Part shown: piece by piece, positions 25,734 through 33,436 of the stretch
How the letters are laid out: each line of letters starts with the position of its first letter
How positions within the stretch are numbered: position 1 is the stretch's first letter
Assembly (NCBI RefSeq): GCF_023715535.1
Contig: NZ_JAMBOI010000006.1
Span: 62,001-126,000 of the forward strand
Direction: 5' to 3'
DNA length: 64,000 nt
From: Sporosarcina luteola
Lineage (GTDB): Bacteria > Bacillota > Bacilli > Bacillales_A > Planococcaceae
Notes under the pieces: generated by a model
What the model saw: the letters and a program-made list of their open reading frames with translations, nothing else
What the model was told of the DNA's origin: nothing
The model's database searches: none
Made by a program: the position numbers and the translations under genes

Positions 25734-27077
25734 TTATTGAACAACAGTTGTTTTATCAGAGACGATTTCATCGTTCTCAAAGACAACTTCTCCATTGACG
25801 ATAGTCGTTTTGACTTTTCCTTTGAATGTCATGCCAACGTATGGTGAGTGCTGGTGACGGTAGAAGAGGTCTTCATTCTTCAGTTCAAAGCTTTCGTTCA
25901 AGTCAACAATCGCGATATCCGCATCATAGCCAGCTTCGAGTGCACCTTTATTCGTAAGGCCGAATAGTTTAGCAGGGTTTGTTGCAGTCAATTCAACAAT
26001 TTTCTCCAATGGAAGGTTGCGTTTGAAATATCCTTCCGTCAACATGATGTTGAGCGTTGATTGAGCACCTGAAATTCCGCCCCAACCTTCGAAATAGTTA
26101 TCTGTAATTGTTTTCATAGACGCTGGAGCTGGAGAATGGTCAGATGCGATGACGTTAATTTCCCCATTCGCTACAGCAGCCCATAGATCTTCGACTTCGT
26201 TCTCATCGCGTAGTGGAGGGCAGCATTTTGCCAATCCGCCTTTTTCTTCAAAGTCTTGTATATTTAGAGCTAAATAATGTGGGCACGTTTCGACCGTAAT
26301 ATCAACGCCACGCTGTTTAGCTTCAGTAATGATCTCAACTACTTTTCTGCTGCTCGCATGGACAACATGCAATTTACAGCCAGTAGCTTCTGCATAAGAG
26401 ATAATTCTTCTGACAGCTTCAATTTCCGAAATGATCGGGCGTGATTCTACGAAATCTCTTGCAGTCGTTTTCCCTTGTTTTTGCTTTTCTTCAGCAAGCT
26501 GATCACAGATGACAGTGCTTTCAGCGTGAACCGCAAGAAGCGATCCAAAGGAAGCGATCTCTTTCATCCCTTTGAAGATCGTTTCATCGTCGACATGATT
26601 GAAGTCAACAATTCCGCTTGGGGACATGAATGCTTTGAAGCCAATTACCCCGTTTTCGTGAAGCTCTTTCAGGTCAGCAATATTCTCAGGAACTAGACCG
26701 CCCCAGAAATAAGGATTGACGACAGATTTCTCTTCGGCACATGCCTTTTTCAAGTCGAGATTTTCTTTATTGATCGTCGGTGGAGTGCTGTTCAACGGCA
26801 TATCGAAGAAAGAAGTCGCTCCGCCGGCAGCTAAGCTTCGGCTACCTGTAGCAAGTCCTTCCCATTCCGTTCTGCCCGGCTCATTGAAGTGGACATGCGT
26901 ATCGATCAAGCCTGGTAAAACGTGTTGCCCTTCTGCATCGATCACTCGTACAGCCGTGCCTTGCAGCGCTTGGCCAACTTCTTGGATCTTACCGTCTTTA
27001 ACAGCAATATCCCCTTGGATAACGGATTCAGCTGTAACAATCGTACCGTTTTTAATAATCAAATCGTATGTAGTCAT
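25734..27077 (-). CDS. allB: Allantoinase AllB, copy 1
   Basis: Opens the hydantoin ring of allantoin to allantoate. 447 residues, amidohydrolase superfamily: GLIDTHVHFNEPGRTEWEG (HxH), the carboxylated-lysine region GFKAFMSPSG, KLHVVHASS, VETCPHYL and ASDHSP. The EPGRTEWEG stretch favours allantoinase over dihydropyrimidinase or dihydroorotase. ATG with GAGGAATG upstream. Lies 70 bases downstream of copy 2, with a hairpin between. Confidence 0.92.
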   Translation of the reverse strand: MTTYDLIIKNGTIVTAESVIQGDIAVKDGKIQEVGQALQGTAVRVIDAEGQHVLPGLIDTHVHFNEPGRTEWEGLATGSRSLAAGGATSFFDMPLNSTPPTINKENLDLKKACAEEKSVVNPYFWGGLVPENIADLKELHENGVIGFKAFMSPSGIVDFNHVDDETIFKGMKEIASFGSLLAVHAESTVICDQLAEEKQKQGKTTARDFVESRPIISEIEAVRRIISYAEATGCKLHVVHASSRKVVEIITEAKQRGVDITVETCPHYLALNIQDFEEKGGLAKCCPPLRDENEVEDLWAAVANGEINVIASDHSPAPASMKTITDNYFEGWGGISGAQSTLNIMLTEGYFKRNLPLEKIVELTATNPAKLFGLTNKGALEAGYDADIAIVDLNESFELKNEDLFYRHQHSPYVGMTFKGKVKTTIVNGEVVFENDEIVSDKTTVVQ

Positions 27078-27095
27078 CTTTCATTCCTCCAAACA

Positions 27096-27139
27096 AAAAT
27101 TTACCTTTGCCATTGCCGGATCGGACAACGGCAAAGGTA
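27096..27139 (-). terminator. Terminator-like hairpin between the two allB genes
   Basis: Minus strand ACCTTTGCC, loop, GGCAAAGGT then AAATTTTTG. It lies between co-directional allB genes 70 bases apart, so it may reduce expression of the downstream copy. Confidence 0.65.
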
Positions 27140-27147
27140 TGAATGAA

Positions 27148-28506
27148 TTAGTTAGTAGCAGCAATCAACTTGCCGACAGGTTCTCCGACAATGCCTTCTT
27201 CCAGGTCGAATACGACATGTCCGCGAACGATTGTTTTAGTCACGCGGCAGTCGATTTTTCTGCCTTCGTATGCACTATGTTTGTTTTTGTAGTAAAGGTC
27301 TTCCCTTTTCACTGTGTACGATTGGTTTGGGTCGACTAAAATGATGTCTGCGTCTTTGGAAACTGCAATTTCACCTTTATGCGTAATGTTGAAACGCTCA
27401 GACGGGTTTGTTGAAATCAATTTAACGAACTCATGAACCGGAAGTCCGCGCTGCTTCACAGCCAAGTCAAACATAAGGTCGACGTTGTTTTGCGCGCCGC
27501 TAATTCCGCCCCATGCTTCCCAAATCGTTCCTTGCTTCAAGTCCTCCGTACAAGGCGAGTGGTCGGACGTCAGCCAGTCGATATTGCCAGCTAGAAGCTC
27601 GTCCCATAGTCTTGCTTGGTCTTCCGCTTTTCTAATTGGAGGCTGACATTTTGCTTTCGGACCGACTTCATCGACTTGGTCGGCAGTGAATGCGAAATAG
27701 TGAGGGCAAGATTCAACCGTTACATCGACGCCTTCTTCACGCGCTTTCAAGATCACTTGGATTGCCTCTGAAGTGCTGATATGAACTAGGTGCAATTTAC
27801 ATCCAGTTTCTTTAGCGAATAGAATCGCACGTTGAACCGCTTCCACTTCTGTGAAGATCGGACGGGATTCCGCATATTCGACTCCGGAGTTTTTGCCTTC
27901 CCTTTCAAATTCCTTAGCAAGGCCTGATGGTACAGACCCGTTTTCTGCGTGGATGCAAAGGATTTGATCCAATTCAGCCAGTTTTTGCATGCCTTTATAC
28001 AAAGTGTAGTCATCCACATTTACGAAATCATCCGGAATATCACTTGTAATATCGGATAAGAAGCATTTAAATGCAAGAACGCCAGCGTCCGACATTTCCT
28101 TCAGCTTATCCACGTTTCCAGGGACGAGTCCACCGTAAAATGCGTAGTCGACGTAGTTCTGGTCAACAGCCGCTTCCAATTTAAGATCCAACGCTGCTTT
28201 GTTCGTTGTTGCCGGCAATGCATTCAGCGGCATTTCTACGTAGCTTGTTGTGCCTCCTGCAGCCAGTGATTTCGATCCTGTTTCGAATCCTTCCCACTCT
28301 GCACGTCCAGGTTCACTGATGTGTACATGCGTGTCAATCATTCCAGGCATGACATATTGGCCGGCCGCGTCAATAACTTCCTTTGCATCATCCGAAATAT
28401 TCTCGGCGATGCATGAAATCTTTTCATCTTTGATCCCTAAGTCAACGTTATAAACACCATCACGTAAAACTACTTTTCCGCCTTTAATAACTAAATCGAA
28501 AGCCAT
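27148..28506 (-). CDS. allB: Allantoinase AllB, copy 2
   Basis: 452 residues, paralogue of the copy at 25734. Metal ligands are all present: MIDTHVHISEPGRAEWEG, AFKCFLSD (lysine), KLHLVHIST, VESCPHYF and TSDHSP. Differs in the loop after the metal lysine (LSDITSDIPDDFVNVDD against MSPSGIVDFNHVDD), so substrate stereochemistry or specificity may differ. ATG after GAGGGG; 80 bases behind the PucI-like permease, with which it is probably co-transcribed. Confidence 0.92.
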   Translation of the reverse strand: MAFDLVIKGGKVVLRDGVYNVDLGIKDEKISCIAENISDDAKEVIDAAGQYVMPGMIDTHVHISEPGRAEWEGFETGSKSLAAGGTTSYVEMPLNALPATTNKAALDLKLEAAVDQNYVDYAFYGGLVPGNVDKLKEMSDAGVLAFKCFLSDITSDIPDDFVNVDDYTLYKGMQKLAELDQILCIHAENGSVPSGLAKEFEREGKNSGVEYAESRPIFTEVEAVQRAILFAKETGCKLHLVHISTSEAIQVILKAREEGVDVTVESCPHYFAFTADQVDEVGPKAKCQPPIRKAEDQARLWDELLAGNIDWLTSDHSPCTEDLKQGTIWEAWGGISGAQNNVDLMFDLAVKQRGLPVHEFVKLISTNPSERFNITHKGEIAVSKDADIILVDPNQSYTVKREDLYYKNKHSAYEGRKIDCRVTKTIVRGHVVFDLEEGIVGEPVGKLIAATN

Positions 28507-28585
28507 TTGAATTTCCCCTCTCAGTTATCAATGATTTTTTTGCCCAACAATTTCACACCAAACATCAGTTTCACCATTTCTCGAA

Positions 28586-30055
28586 TTACCTATTCTCCTT
28601 AGATAACTCTGGAGCTTTTCGCATCATTGCACCTTTTGAATAGGTCGATTCAAGCGCCGTGTAGAGAATAAAGGCTGCAATGATTCCTACAAACCAAGAC
28701 ATATCGTAAAGAGGTTTTAGGACAGGTACGACGTTTCCGATCAAACAAAGGACTCCTGCAATTATAGTTGTGATAATCGCATTTACATTAAAACCTTTTG
28801 TATAATAATACTTCCCCTTATCTGCATCATATAAAGCATTCAAGTCGATTTTGGTTTTTGAAATGAGGAAGTACTGGGCTAGCATGATTCCAGTGACTGG
28901 AGCTAGGATCCCGCCAATAATGTTTAGGAAAGTGAAAATACTTGTTGCATTTTCCATCAACTTCCACGGCATGACGAGAATACCAGTAATCGCTGCAATG
29001 ATGGCACCCGATTTGAATGTGAGTGTCTTTGGGAATAGAGATGCTAATTGGTAACCGGCCGGTACAATATTTCCAGTTACGTTAACAGATAATGTTGTTA
29101 AGCAAAGTGTAAGAACGGAAATAGCGATTGCAAATGTCCCGTCAAAACGAGCTACAACATCGAGTACGTTCCATATTGGTGTTCCAAAGGCGATTTCAGA
29201 TCCGACAATGATGGCGATACTTGCAACCGCGAATAGCAAATACGTCACAATAAGGCCGACAGTTTGTCCTATCGCTTGCGTCTTCGTCGATTTTGCCAGC
29301 TTCGTGAAATCTGAAGCATTAACAATCGGCGCTGCCCATGCCGCAACGACTGCCGTTACAGCTGCGATGAAAATAACTACTTTATTTCCTGGAACTCCTG
29401 TACCTGTATAAGACAGAATAGGACCGATTCCTCCAGCTAAGTTAATGGCCCAAATTGCCATTCCTCCAAAAACAATGTACACAAGCGGCGAGAGGATATT
29501 TGTAAACTTCCCTAGGAAAGCCATTCCTCCATAAATCAAAGCAATGTTCAATAACCAGAACAGTAAAAACGATATCAACGCTGGCAAAGATAACCCTAGA
29601 AGGTTCCAATCTCCACCTAATGTCAAATACGTCGGCCAAAGCTTACCAATTAAAATTGATAATGCTTGGCTTCCTGCGTACGTTTGAAACCCGAACCACA
29701 TAATTGCAGAAATGACTCCTCTTAACACACCCGGAATCATTGCGCCTTTCGGGCCGTAAGATAAACGCAGCAACATCGCAAACGGCAATCCATATTTCGA
29801 TCCTGCATGGCCATTTAGAACAAGCATTGCTGATATGACAATGGAAGCAGCCATGATTGCAGCAAACACTTGGCCGACCGACAACCCTAAAGCAAATAGA
29901 GCACCGATGGCAATATAGTTTGGAATGTTATGAACAGAACCCATCCAGACTGTCAGGAAATTGCTTATCCCCCATTTTCGATCTTCTACTTTTGTGGGCA
30001 GAACATCTTCACTATATCCTGCACTCTTCATTTTTTCTCTATCAAAAAGAGTCAA
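28586..30055 (-). CDS. pucI: Allantoin permease PucI (NCS1 family)
   Basis: 489-residue NCS1 transporter, 12 membrane segments expected. The N-terminal half reads MGSVHNIPNYIAIGALFALGL, LNGHAGSKYGLPFAMLLRLSYG and MWFGFQTYAGSQALSIL, close to B. subtilis PucI as I know it, and NASDFTKLAKSTK, SVNVTGNIVPAGYQLASLFP, PWKLMENATSIFTFL later. TTG start at 30055, supported by AAGGAGGGG; an ATG at 30031 has no such site. Heads the pucI-allB-allB operon, behind a 130-base leader with possible secondary structure. Confidence 0.88.
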   Translation of the reverse strand: MTLFDREKMKSAGYSEDVLPTKVEDRKWGISNFLTVWMGSVHNIPNYIAIGALFALGLSVGQVFAAIMAASIVISAMLVLNGHAGSKYGLPFAMLLRLSYGPKGAMIPGVLRGVISAIMWFGFQTYAGSQALSILIGKLWPTYLTLGGDWNLLGLSLPALISFLLFWLLNIALIYGGMAFLGKFTNILSPLVYIVFGGMAIWAINLAGGIGPILSYTGTGVPGNKVVIFIAAVTAVVAAWAAPIVNASDFTKLAKSTKTQAIGQTVGLIVTYLLFAVASIAIIVGSEIAFGTPIWNVLDVVARFDGTFAIAISVLTLCLTTLSVNVTGNIVPAGYQLASLFPKTLTFKSGAIIAAITGILVMPWKLMENATSIFTFLNIIGGILAPVTGIMLAQYFLISKTKIDLNALYDADKGKYYYTKGFNVNAIITTIIAGVLCLIGNVVPVLKPLYDMSWFVGIIAAFILYTALESTYSKGAMMRKAPELSKENR

Positions 30056-30096
30056 AAAAACCCCTCCTTAAAATTTACCACTAGTATTCGAAACCT

Positions 30097-30202
30097 ACCT
30101 ATATTGAGGTTCATCGGCAAGGGTTTCGTACCGTTGTCTTCGCCCCAACGAGCTTCACATCTACCGTAGTAGTGGACGTCCTCATTATACAACCTATATT
30201 GA
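30097..30202 (-). promoter_or_regulatory. pucI leader and promoter region
   Basis: On the minus strand a TATAAT sits at 30189-30184 with no good -35. The leader then holds CTAC-TACG-GTAG (30172-30161), CGTTG-9 bases-CAACG (30150-30132) and, outside both, TGAGG/CCTCA (30184-30180 with 30109-30105). The 11-mer ACCTATATTGA (plus strand) is present twice, at 30097 and 30192. A PucR-box-like TTAAACAAAAGAA lies at 30221-30233. Structure is hand-folded and unproven. Confidence 0.4.
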
Positions 30203-30310
30203 TATACTTCTTTAGGTCACTTAAACAAAAGAACGATGTTTTATTAGATACAGTGGATAAGGAAGGGCTTAATAATAGACACTTTATATAACCGGTTGTG
30301 CAGTTTGAAC

Positions 30311-30352
30311 AAAATAATTGCCCCTTGAAGAGTGGTTCTTCAAGAGGCAATT
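30311..30352 (-). terminator. Terminator after the second NCS1 permease
   Basis: Minus strand AATTGCCTCTTGAAG, ACCACT-type loop, CTTCAAGGGGCAATT then ATTTTG, 12 bases past the stop at 30364. Shows that pucI downstream has its own promoter. Confidence 0.85.
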
Positions 30353-30363
30353 TATAAGATTCA

Positions 30364-31761
30364 TTATTTCTCGAAAATAGTTCCTTTTTTGAAGCTTGAA
30401 TTTTTAAACGCGTATTTCGACAGTAGATAGTACGATGTCCCCGCGACTACTAGACCGATGATCCATGCTAGTTCAACCTCTATGAACGCAGCGCCTGCAC
30501 CGATGAACATGGCAATCAATCCTGCTGGATTATATCCGGCAAATGATCCCTCGTCATTATACAGGTCAGTCATATCCACTTTCTGTTTCCGTAAAATATA
30601 ATAATCAACTAGAAGGATGGATATAACAGGTCCTAAGAATGCTGAATAGATGAGGATGAACATATTCAAACCTGTAGCCGATGACTCCTGGATAAGCAAC
30701 CAAGGAAATGCACCTAAAGCTAGCAATCCTGTAATCGTTACAGATGCTTTATATTTCAATTTTGTCAGCAAAGTAATGACATAGGCCGGCGGAATGATGT
30801 TCGCCACCATATTTGTTGCAATAACTGCAACTACGATAAAGGCTGATACGAACACGGAAACATAATCATTATTGAGTATGATTGGAAGTGCTTGTGCAGG
30901 GTTCGTTACACCTGTTGCAGCTGCCAACATTGCACCGATGACAATAACAAAACCATATGAAATTGTTATTGGAATAAAGTATAATGCTCCGCGCTTCTTA
31001 TCACTCAAACCAGTTTTCAACTCTCGTGAATAGTCTGCAGCACTTACAAAGATCCCTGCATAGTTCCCCAAGAAGACCATGATGAGTCCGAAGAACGGCA
31101 AGCCCCATGAGCCTTTAGCTTGTACCCATGTTTCAGCAATCTGAGTTGTATGTGAAGTCATAAGGATCCCAAATACATATACGAGTGCTGCCATGAAAAC
31201 TACAGATGCAACTGTTTCCACCCATTTAATTGCATGGAAACCGAAGAGCGAAAGGACAATCTGGAACAATTGAAGTCCGATGAAACAGATGACAACATTA
31301 TTAAATGCTCCGTTTGTAACGATTTTCATTATTTCATTCAACGCAGTACCGCCAATCCAGCTTTGAATACCGTACCAGACTATGGCAGGTACACCGCGTA
31401 ATAACGATGAAATAACTTTCCCTTTTATCCCGAAGGACATTCTAAGCTGTACTACGTATGGAATACCTTCACGATACCCAAGTCGGTCATTTAATGCGAA
31501 GATTGTTGAAATGATCCCAATTGAGATCAAAGCTGCCAGGATGGTTTGAAAGATGTTCAAAGTTGCTGCTCCTGCAACAATTACGCTGGCTCCCAACGTC
31601 ATATTCCCTAAGTTAACTCCATCACCGATCCACATGAAGACATAGTCTTTTGGCTTGACGGTTCTATCCTGCTCGGCTTTCGGATGCAGTGATTCATCTA
31701 ACGTCGAGTGTTGGTCGACCTGAATTGCTTTTGCATCGATAGCTTCATTTATTACTGTCAT
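30364..31761 (-). CDS. NCS1-family cytosine/allantoin-type permease
   Basis: 465 residues from the ATG at 31761, which has AAAGGGG eight bases upstream. NCS1 family with about 12 membrane segments: DYVFMWIGDGVNLGNMTLGAS, IPYVVQLRMSFGIKGKVISSLL, WYGIQSWIGG, SAADYSRELKTG and MVANIIPPAYVITLL. Closer in style to cytosine/hydantoin permeases (CodB-like) than to PucI. Substrate is likely a purine-degradation product, judging from the locus. Monocistronic, with a terminator and an upstream region rich in TGTGCATA boxes. Confidence 0.85.
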   Translation of the reverse strand: MTVINEAIDAKAIQVDQHSTLDESLHPKAEQDRTVKPKDYVFMWIGDGVNLGNMTLGASVIVAGAATLNIFQTILAALISIGIISTIFALNDRLGYREGIPYVVQLRMSFGIKGKVISSLLRGVPAIVWYGIQSWIGGTALNEIMKIVTNGAFNNVVICFIGLQLFQIVLSLFGFHAIKWVETVASVVFMAALVYVFGILMTSHTTQIAETWVQAKGSWGLPFFGLIMVFLGNYAGIFVSAADYSRELKTGLSDKKRGALYFIPITISYGFVIVIGAMLAAATGVTNPAQALPIILNNDYVSVFVSAFIVVAVIATNMVANIIPPAYVITLLTKLKYKASVTITGLLALGAFPWLLIQESSATGLNMFILIYSAFLGPVISILLVDYYILRKQKVDMTDLYNDEGSFAGYNPAGLIAMFIGAGAAFIEVELAWIIGLVVAGTSYYLLSKYAFKNSSFKKGTIFEK

Positions 31762-31849
31762 ATCAACTGCCCCTTTCAATGCTGTATTTTCAACTGCATT
31801 TATTTTGTTTTGGCTGATAAAAGTTTTACTTCTAAAACATTTTCATCGT

Positions 31850-31979
31850 GCACCACTTATTATACATAGCTTTATGGTTCCGGTCTTTATGTCTAGTAAC
31901 CAAAATGCACAACCCCCCGCTATGTACTGTGCATAAGGTTTTTACGATAATCGCTAATTCGGCCAAACCTTTGTGCATA
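31850..31979 (-). promoter_or_regulatory. Upstream region of the NCS1 permease with TGTGCATA boxes
   Basis: A minus-strand TATAAT lies at about 31863-31858 with no consensus -35. Upstream of it TGTGCATA occurs at 31928-31935 and 31972-31979 in one orientation and TGCACA at 31906-31911 in the other. The arrangement suggests an activator-dependent promoter; the protein is unknown. Confidence 0.4.
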
Positions 31980-32055
31980 GTGAACAATGATTTCAGGGCA
32001 TTCTTGTCTACTCGTTGGAATTCATTGGCATAGGTTCCAACATTCCGAATCAATG

Positions 32056-32103
32056 AAAACGAAGAACATCCCCTTTTCATTGGGCATGTTCTTCGTTTTT
32101 TTT
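32056..32103 (+). terminator. Orphan terminator-like hairpin upstream of the coat genes
   Basis: AAAACGAAGAACAT, loop, ATGTTCTTCGTTTT with eight T on the plus strand. It lies between divergent genes and has no gene before it on the plus strand. A second hairpin, GTTGGAA with TTCCAAC, is at 32014-32041. Confidence 0.75.
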
Positions 32104-32183
32104 CCTGCTGTATGTACAGATGCCTGTCTCCAATGGTTTTTCGCGAGTATACATATTTGTAAGTGCAAAAGGAGGTGATTTGA

Positions 32184-32501
32184 GTGGAAGACAAAAATAA
32201 CCGCGAACAATTATATGGACTGTCGAGCCAGTTGATGGAACTGTTTGTAGCTGATTTATTCTCCAAAAACAAAATCAATGTCGAAGAAGCAAAACAACGT
32301 ATGACAGATGAGCAGCGTGAACGCTTGAAGCAGACTGTTGAACAGCTAAAAACTCAAGTAGAGGGCTTTTTGGAATCGAAAGCCGTTCGGAAGGTAACAG
32401 ATTCACAGGAAAAAACCGACGGACAGGCGCCTCATCCGCTACGGGAAGCATTCATGAAAAAGAAACAGCAGAAAGAAAATAAAAAAAATGAACAAGATTA
32501 G
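32184..32501 (+). CDS. CotW-like spore coat protein
   Basis: 105 residues, strongly charged and helical. GTG start with a perfect AAAGGAGGTGA. The layout ELFVADLFSKNKINVEEAKQRMTDEQRERLKQTVEQLKTQVEGFL followed by a Lys/Gln/Asn-rich tail matches what I recall of B. subtilis CotW, also 105 residues. It lies 63 bases before cotX, as in cotWX of the insoluble coat fraction. Presumably made in the mother cell late in sporulation. CotV, CotY and CotZ are not in the window. Confidence 0.65.
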   Translation: MEDKNNREQLYGLSSQLMELFVADLFSKNKINVEEAKQRMTDEQRERLKQTVEQLKTQVEGFLESKAVRKVTDSQEKTDGQAPHPLREAFMKKKQQKENKKNEQD

Positions 32502-32564
32502 ATGATTTGTCCAGCTCAAGAACTTTCCCGCACATGTAATAGGAAGAGAGAGGAGGGAAGAATA

Positions 32565-33233
32565 ATGGACTATGACAATGACTATGAATATTATTCACGT
32601 GAAGAAGACAGATGCAGAGACAAAGACAGAGACAGAGACAGAGACCGGGACAGAGACCGGGACAGAGACAGAGACCGGGACAGAGACAAAGACAGATGCA
32701 GAGACAAAGACAGAGACCGGGATAGAGATAGAGACCGGGATAGAGACAGAGACCGGGATAGAGACAGAGACCGGGATAGAGACAAAGACAGAGACAGAGA
32801 CAGATGGTCTGCATTAGATGCTGATTCAAGGCACCCAATCGCTCATTGCAGGAATGATAGAGAGAATACGGGTGCAGATGCGGAGTTGGATACTGATATC
32901 GAACAGCTTTCCAACGAACTAATTGTCATCCGCGACTCTTGCGATGTCACTGTCAGAACGACTGACACGCAAGTTGCCGTGTCCCTGCAAGCAGCGCTCC
33001 AAGTAGCCATCGCGATTGTTGTCAATATCTCGATTGCTGATGGTACAAGGGCGGAACGAGTGACAGCTGAATTACTGGAACGAGCACAGATCCGTCAGAC
33101 CAATCGCCAAAGACTGATCATCGTCAACTCCCGTGATATCGAAGTAACTACGGAAGACACCGATGTAGCGATTTCCTTGCAGCTATTGTTACAAATCCTC
33201 TTGGCGTTAATCGTACAACTGGAAATTCTATAA
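32565..33233 (+). CDS. cotX: CotX-type spore coat protein with Arg-Asp repeat
   Basis: 222 residues from the ATG at 32565 (AGGAGGG upstream; the open frame runs further back but lacks a site). Residues 1-15 are acidic/tyrosine-rich. Residues about 16-82 are an (Arg-Asp)n tract broken by Lys-Asp and two CR motifs. Then come two CotX repeats: ELIVIRDSCDVTVRTTDTQVAVSLQ and QRLIIVNSRDIEVTTEDTDVAISLQ, each followed by a hydrophobic helix. CotX proteins belong to the insoluble outer coat/crust. The repeat is far longer and more regular than in the Bacillus protein I know. Confidence 0.88.
   Translation: MDYDNDYEYYSREEDRCRDKDRDRDRDRDRDRDRDRDRDRDKDRCRDKDRDRDRDRDRDRDRDRDRDRDRDRDKDRDRDRWSALDADSRHPIAHCRNDRENTGADAELDTDIEQLSNELIVIRDSCDVTVRTTDTQVAVSLQAALQVAIAIVVNISIADGTRAERVTAELLERAQIRQTNRQRLIIVNSRDIEVTTEDTDVAISLQLLLQILLALIVQLEIL
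32600..32805 (+). repeat. Six-base tandem repeat (GACAGA/GACCGG) inside cotX
   Basis: Imperfect tandem of GAC-[AC]GA/GG codon pairs for Asp-Arg, with two longer blocks each opening with AGATGCAGAGACAAAGACAG (about 32610 and 32692). All units keep the reading frame. The layout suggests expansion and contraction by slippage or unequal recombination. Confidence 0.9.
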
Positions 33234-33262
33234 TGCCAAGAGAATAAGTAGTTCTCTACACT

Positions 33263-33300
33263 AACCACCCCCGCGACTCCCAAGTTGACGGGGGCGGTTG
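33263..33300 (+). terminator. Possible terminator after cotX
   Basis: AACCACCCCCG and CGGGGGCGGTT pair around a 14-base loop, about 30 bases past the cotX stop. The following T run is weak. Confidence 0.5.
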
Positions 33301-33436
33301 TCTGCAAGGAAACCCCTTTAGCCTAAAATATGCAGTGACCCACATGTTTGTTACGAATCCATCACGCTTCTTTTAAAAAGAGGTATTTTTGTACATTGTC
33401 ACGAAACTACTAGTTATAAGGAGAGGAGGAACTAGT

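Noticed and set aside
30105..30184. pucI leader as a purine or guanidine riboswitch
   Set aside because: The conserved core sequences of these classes are not present; only generic helices are seen.
31832..32278. 148-residue minus-strand open frame upstream of the coat genes
   Set aside because: It overlaps the permease promoter, the orphan terminator and the cotW start, has no good ribosome-binding site, and its composition is not protein-like.
32452..32838. 128-residue Leu/Cys-rich minus-strand frame opposite the cotX repeat
   Set aside because: Generated by the six-base repeat read on the other strand.
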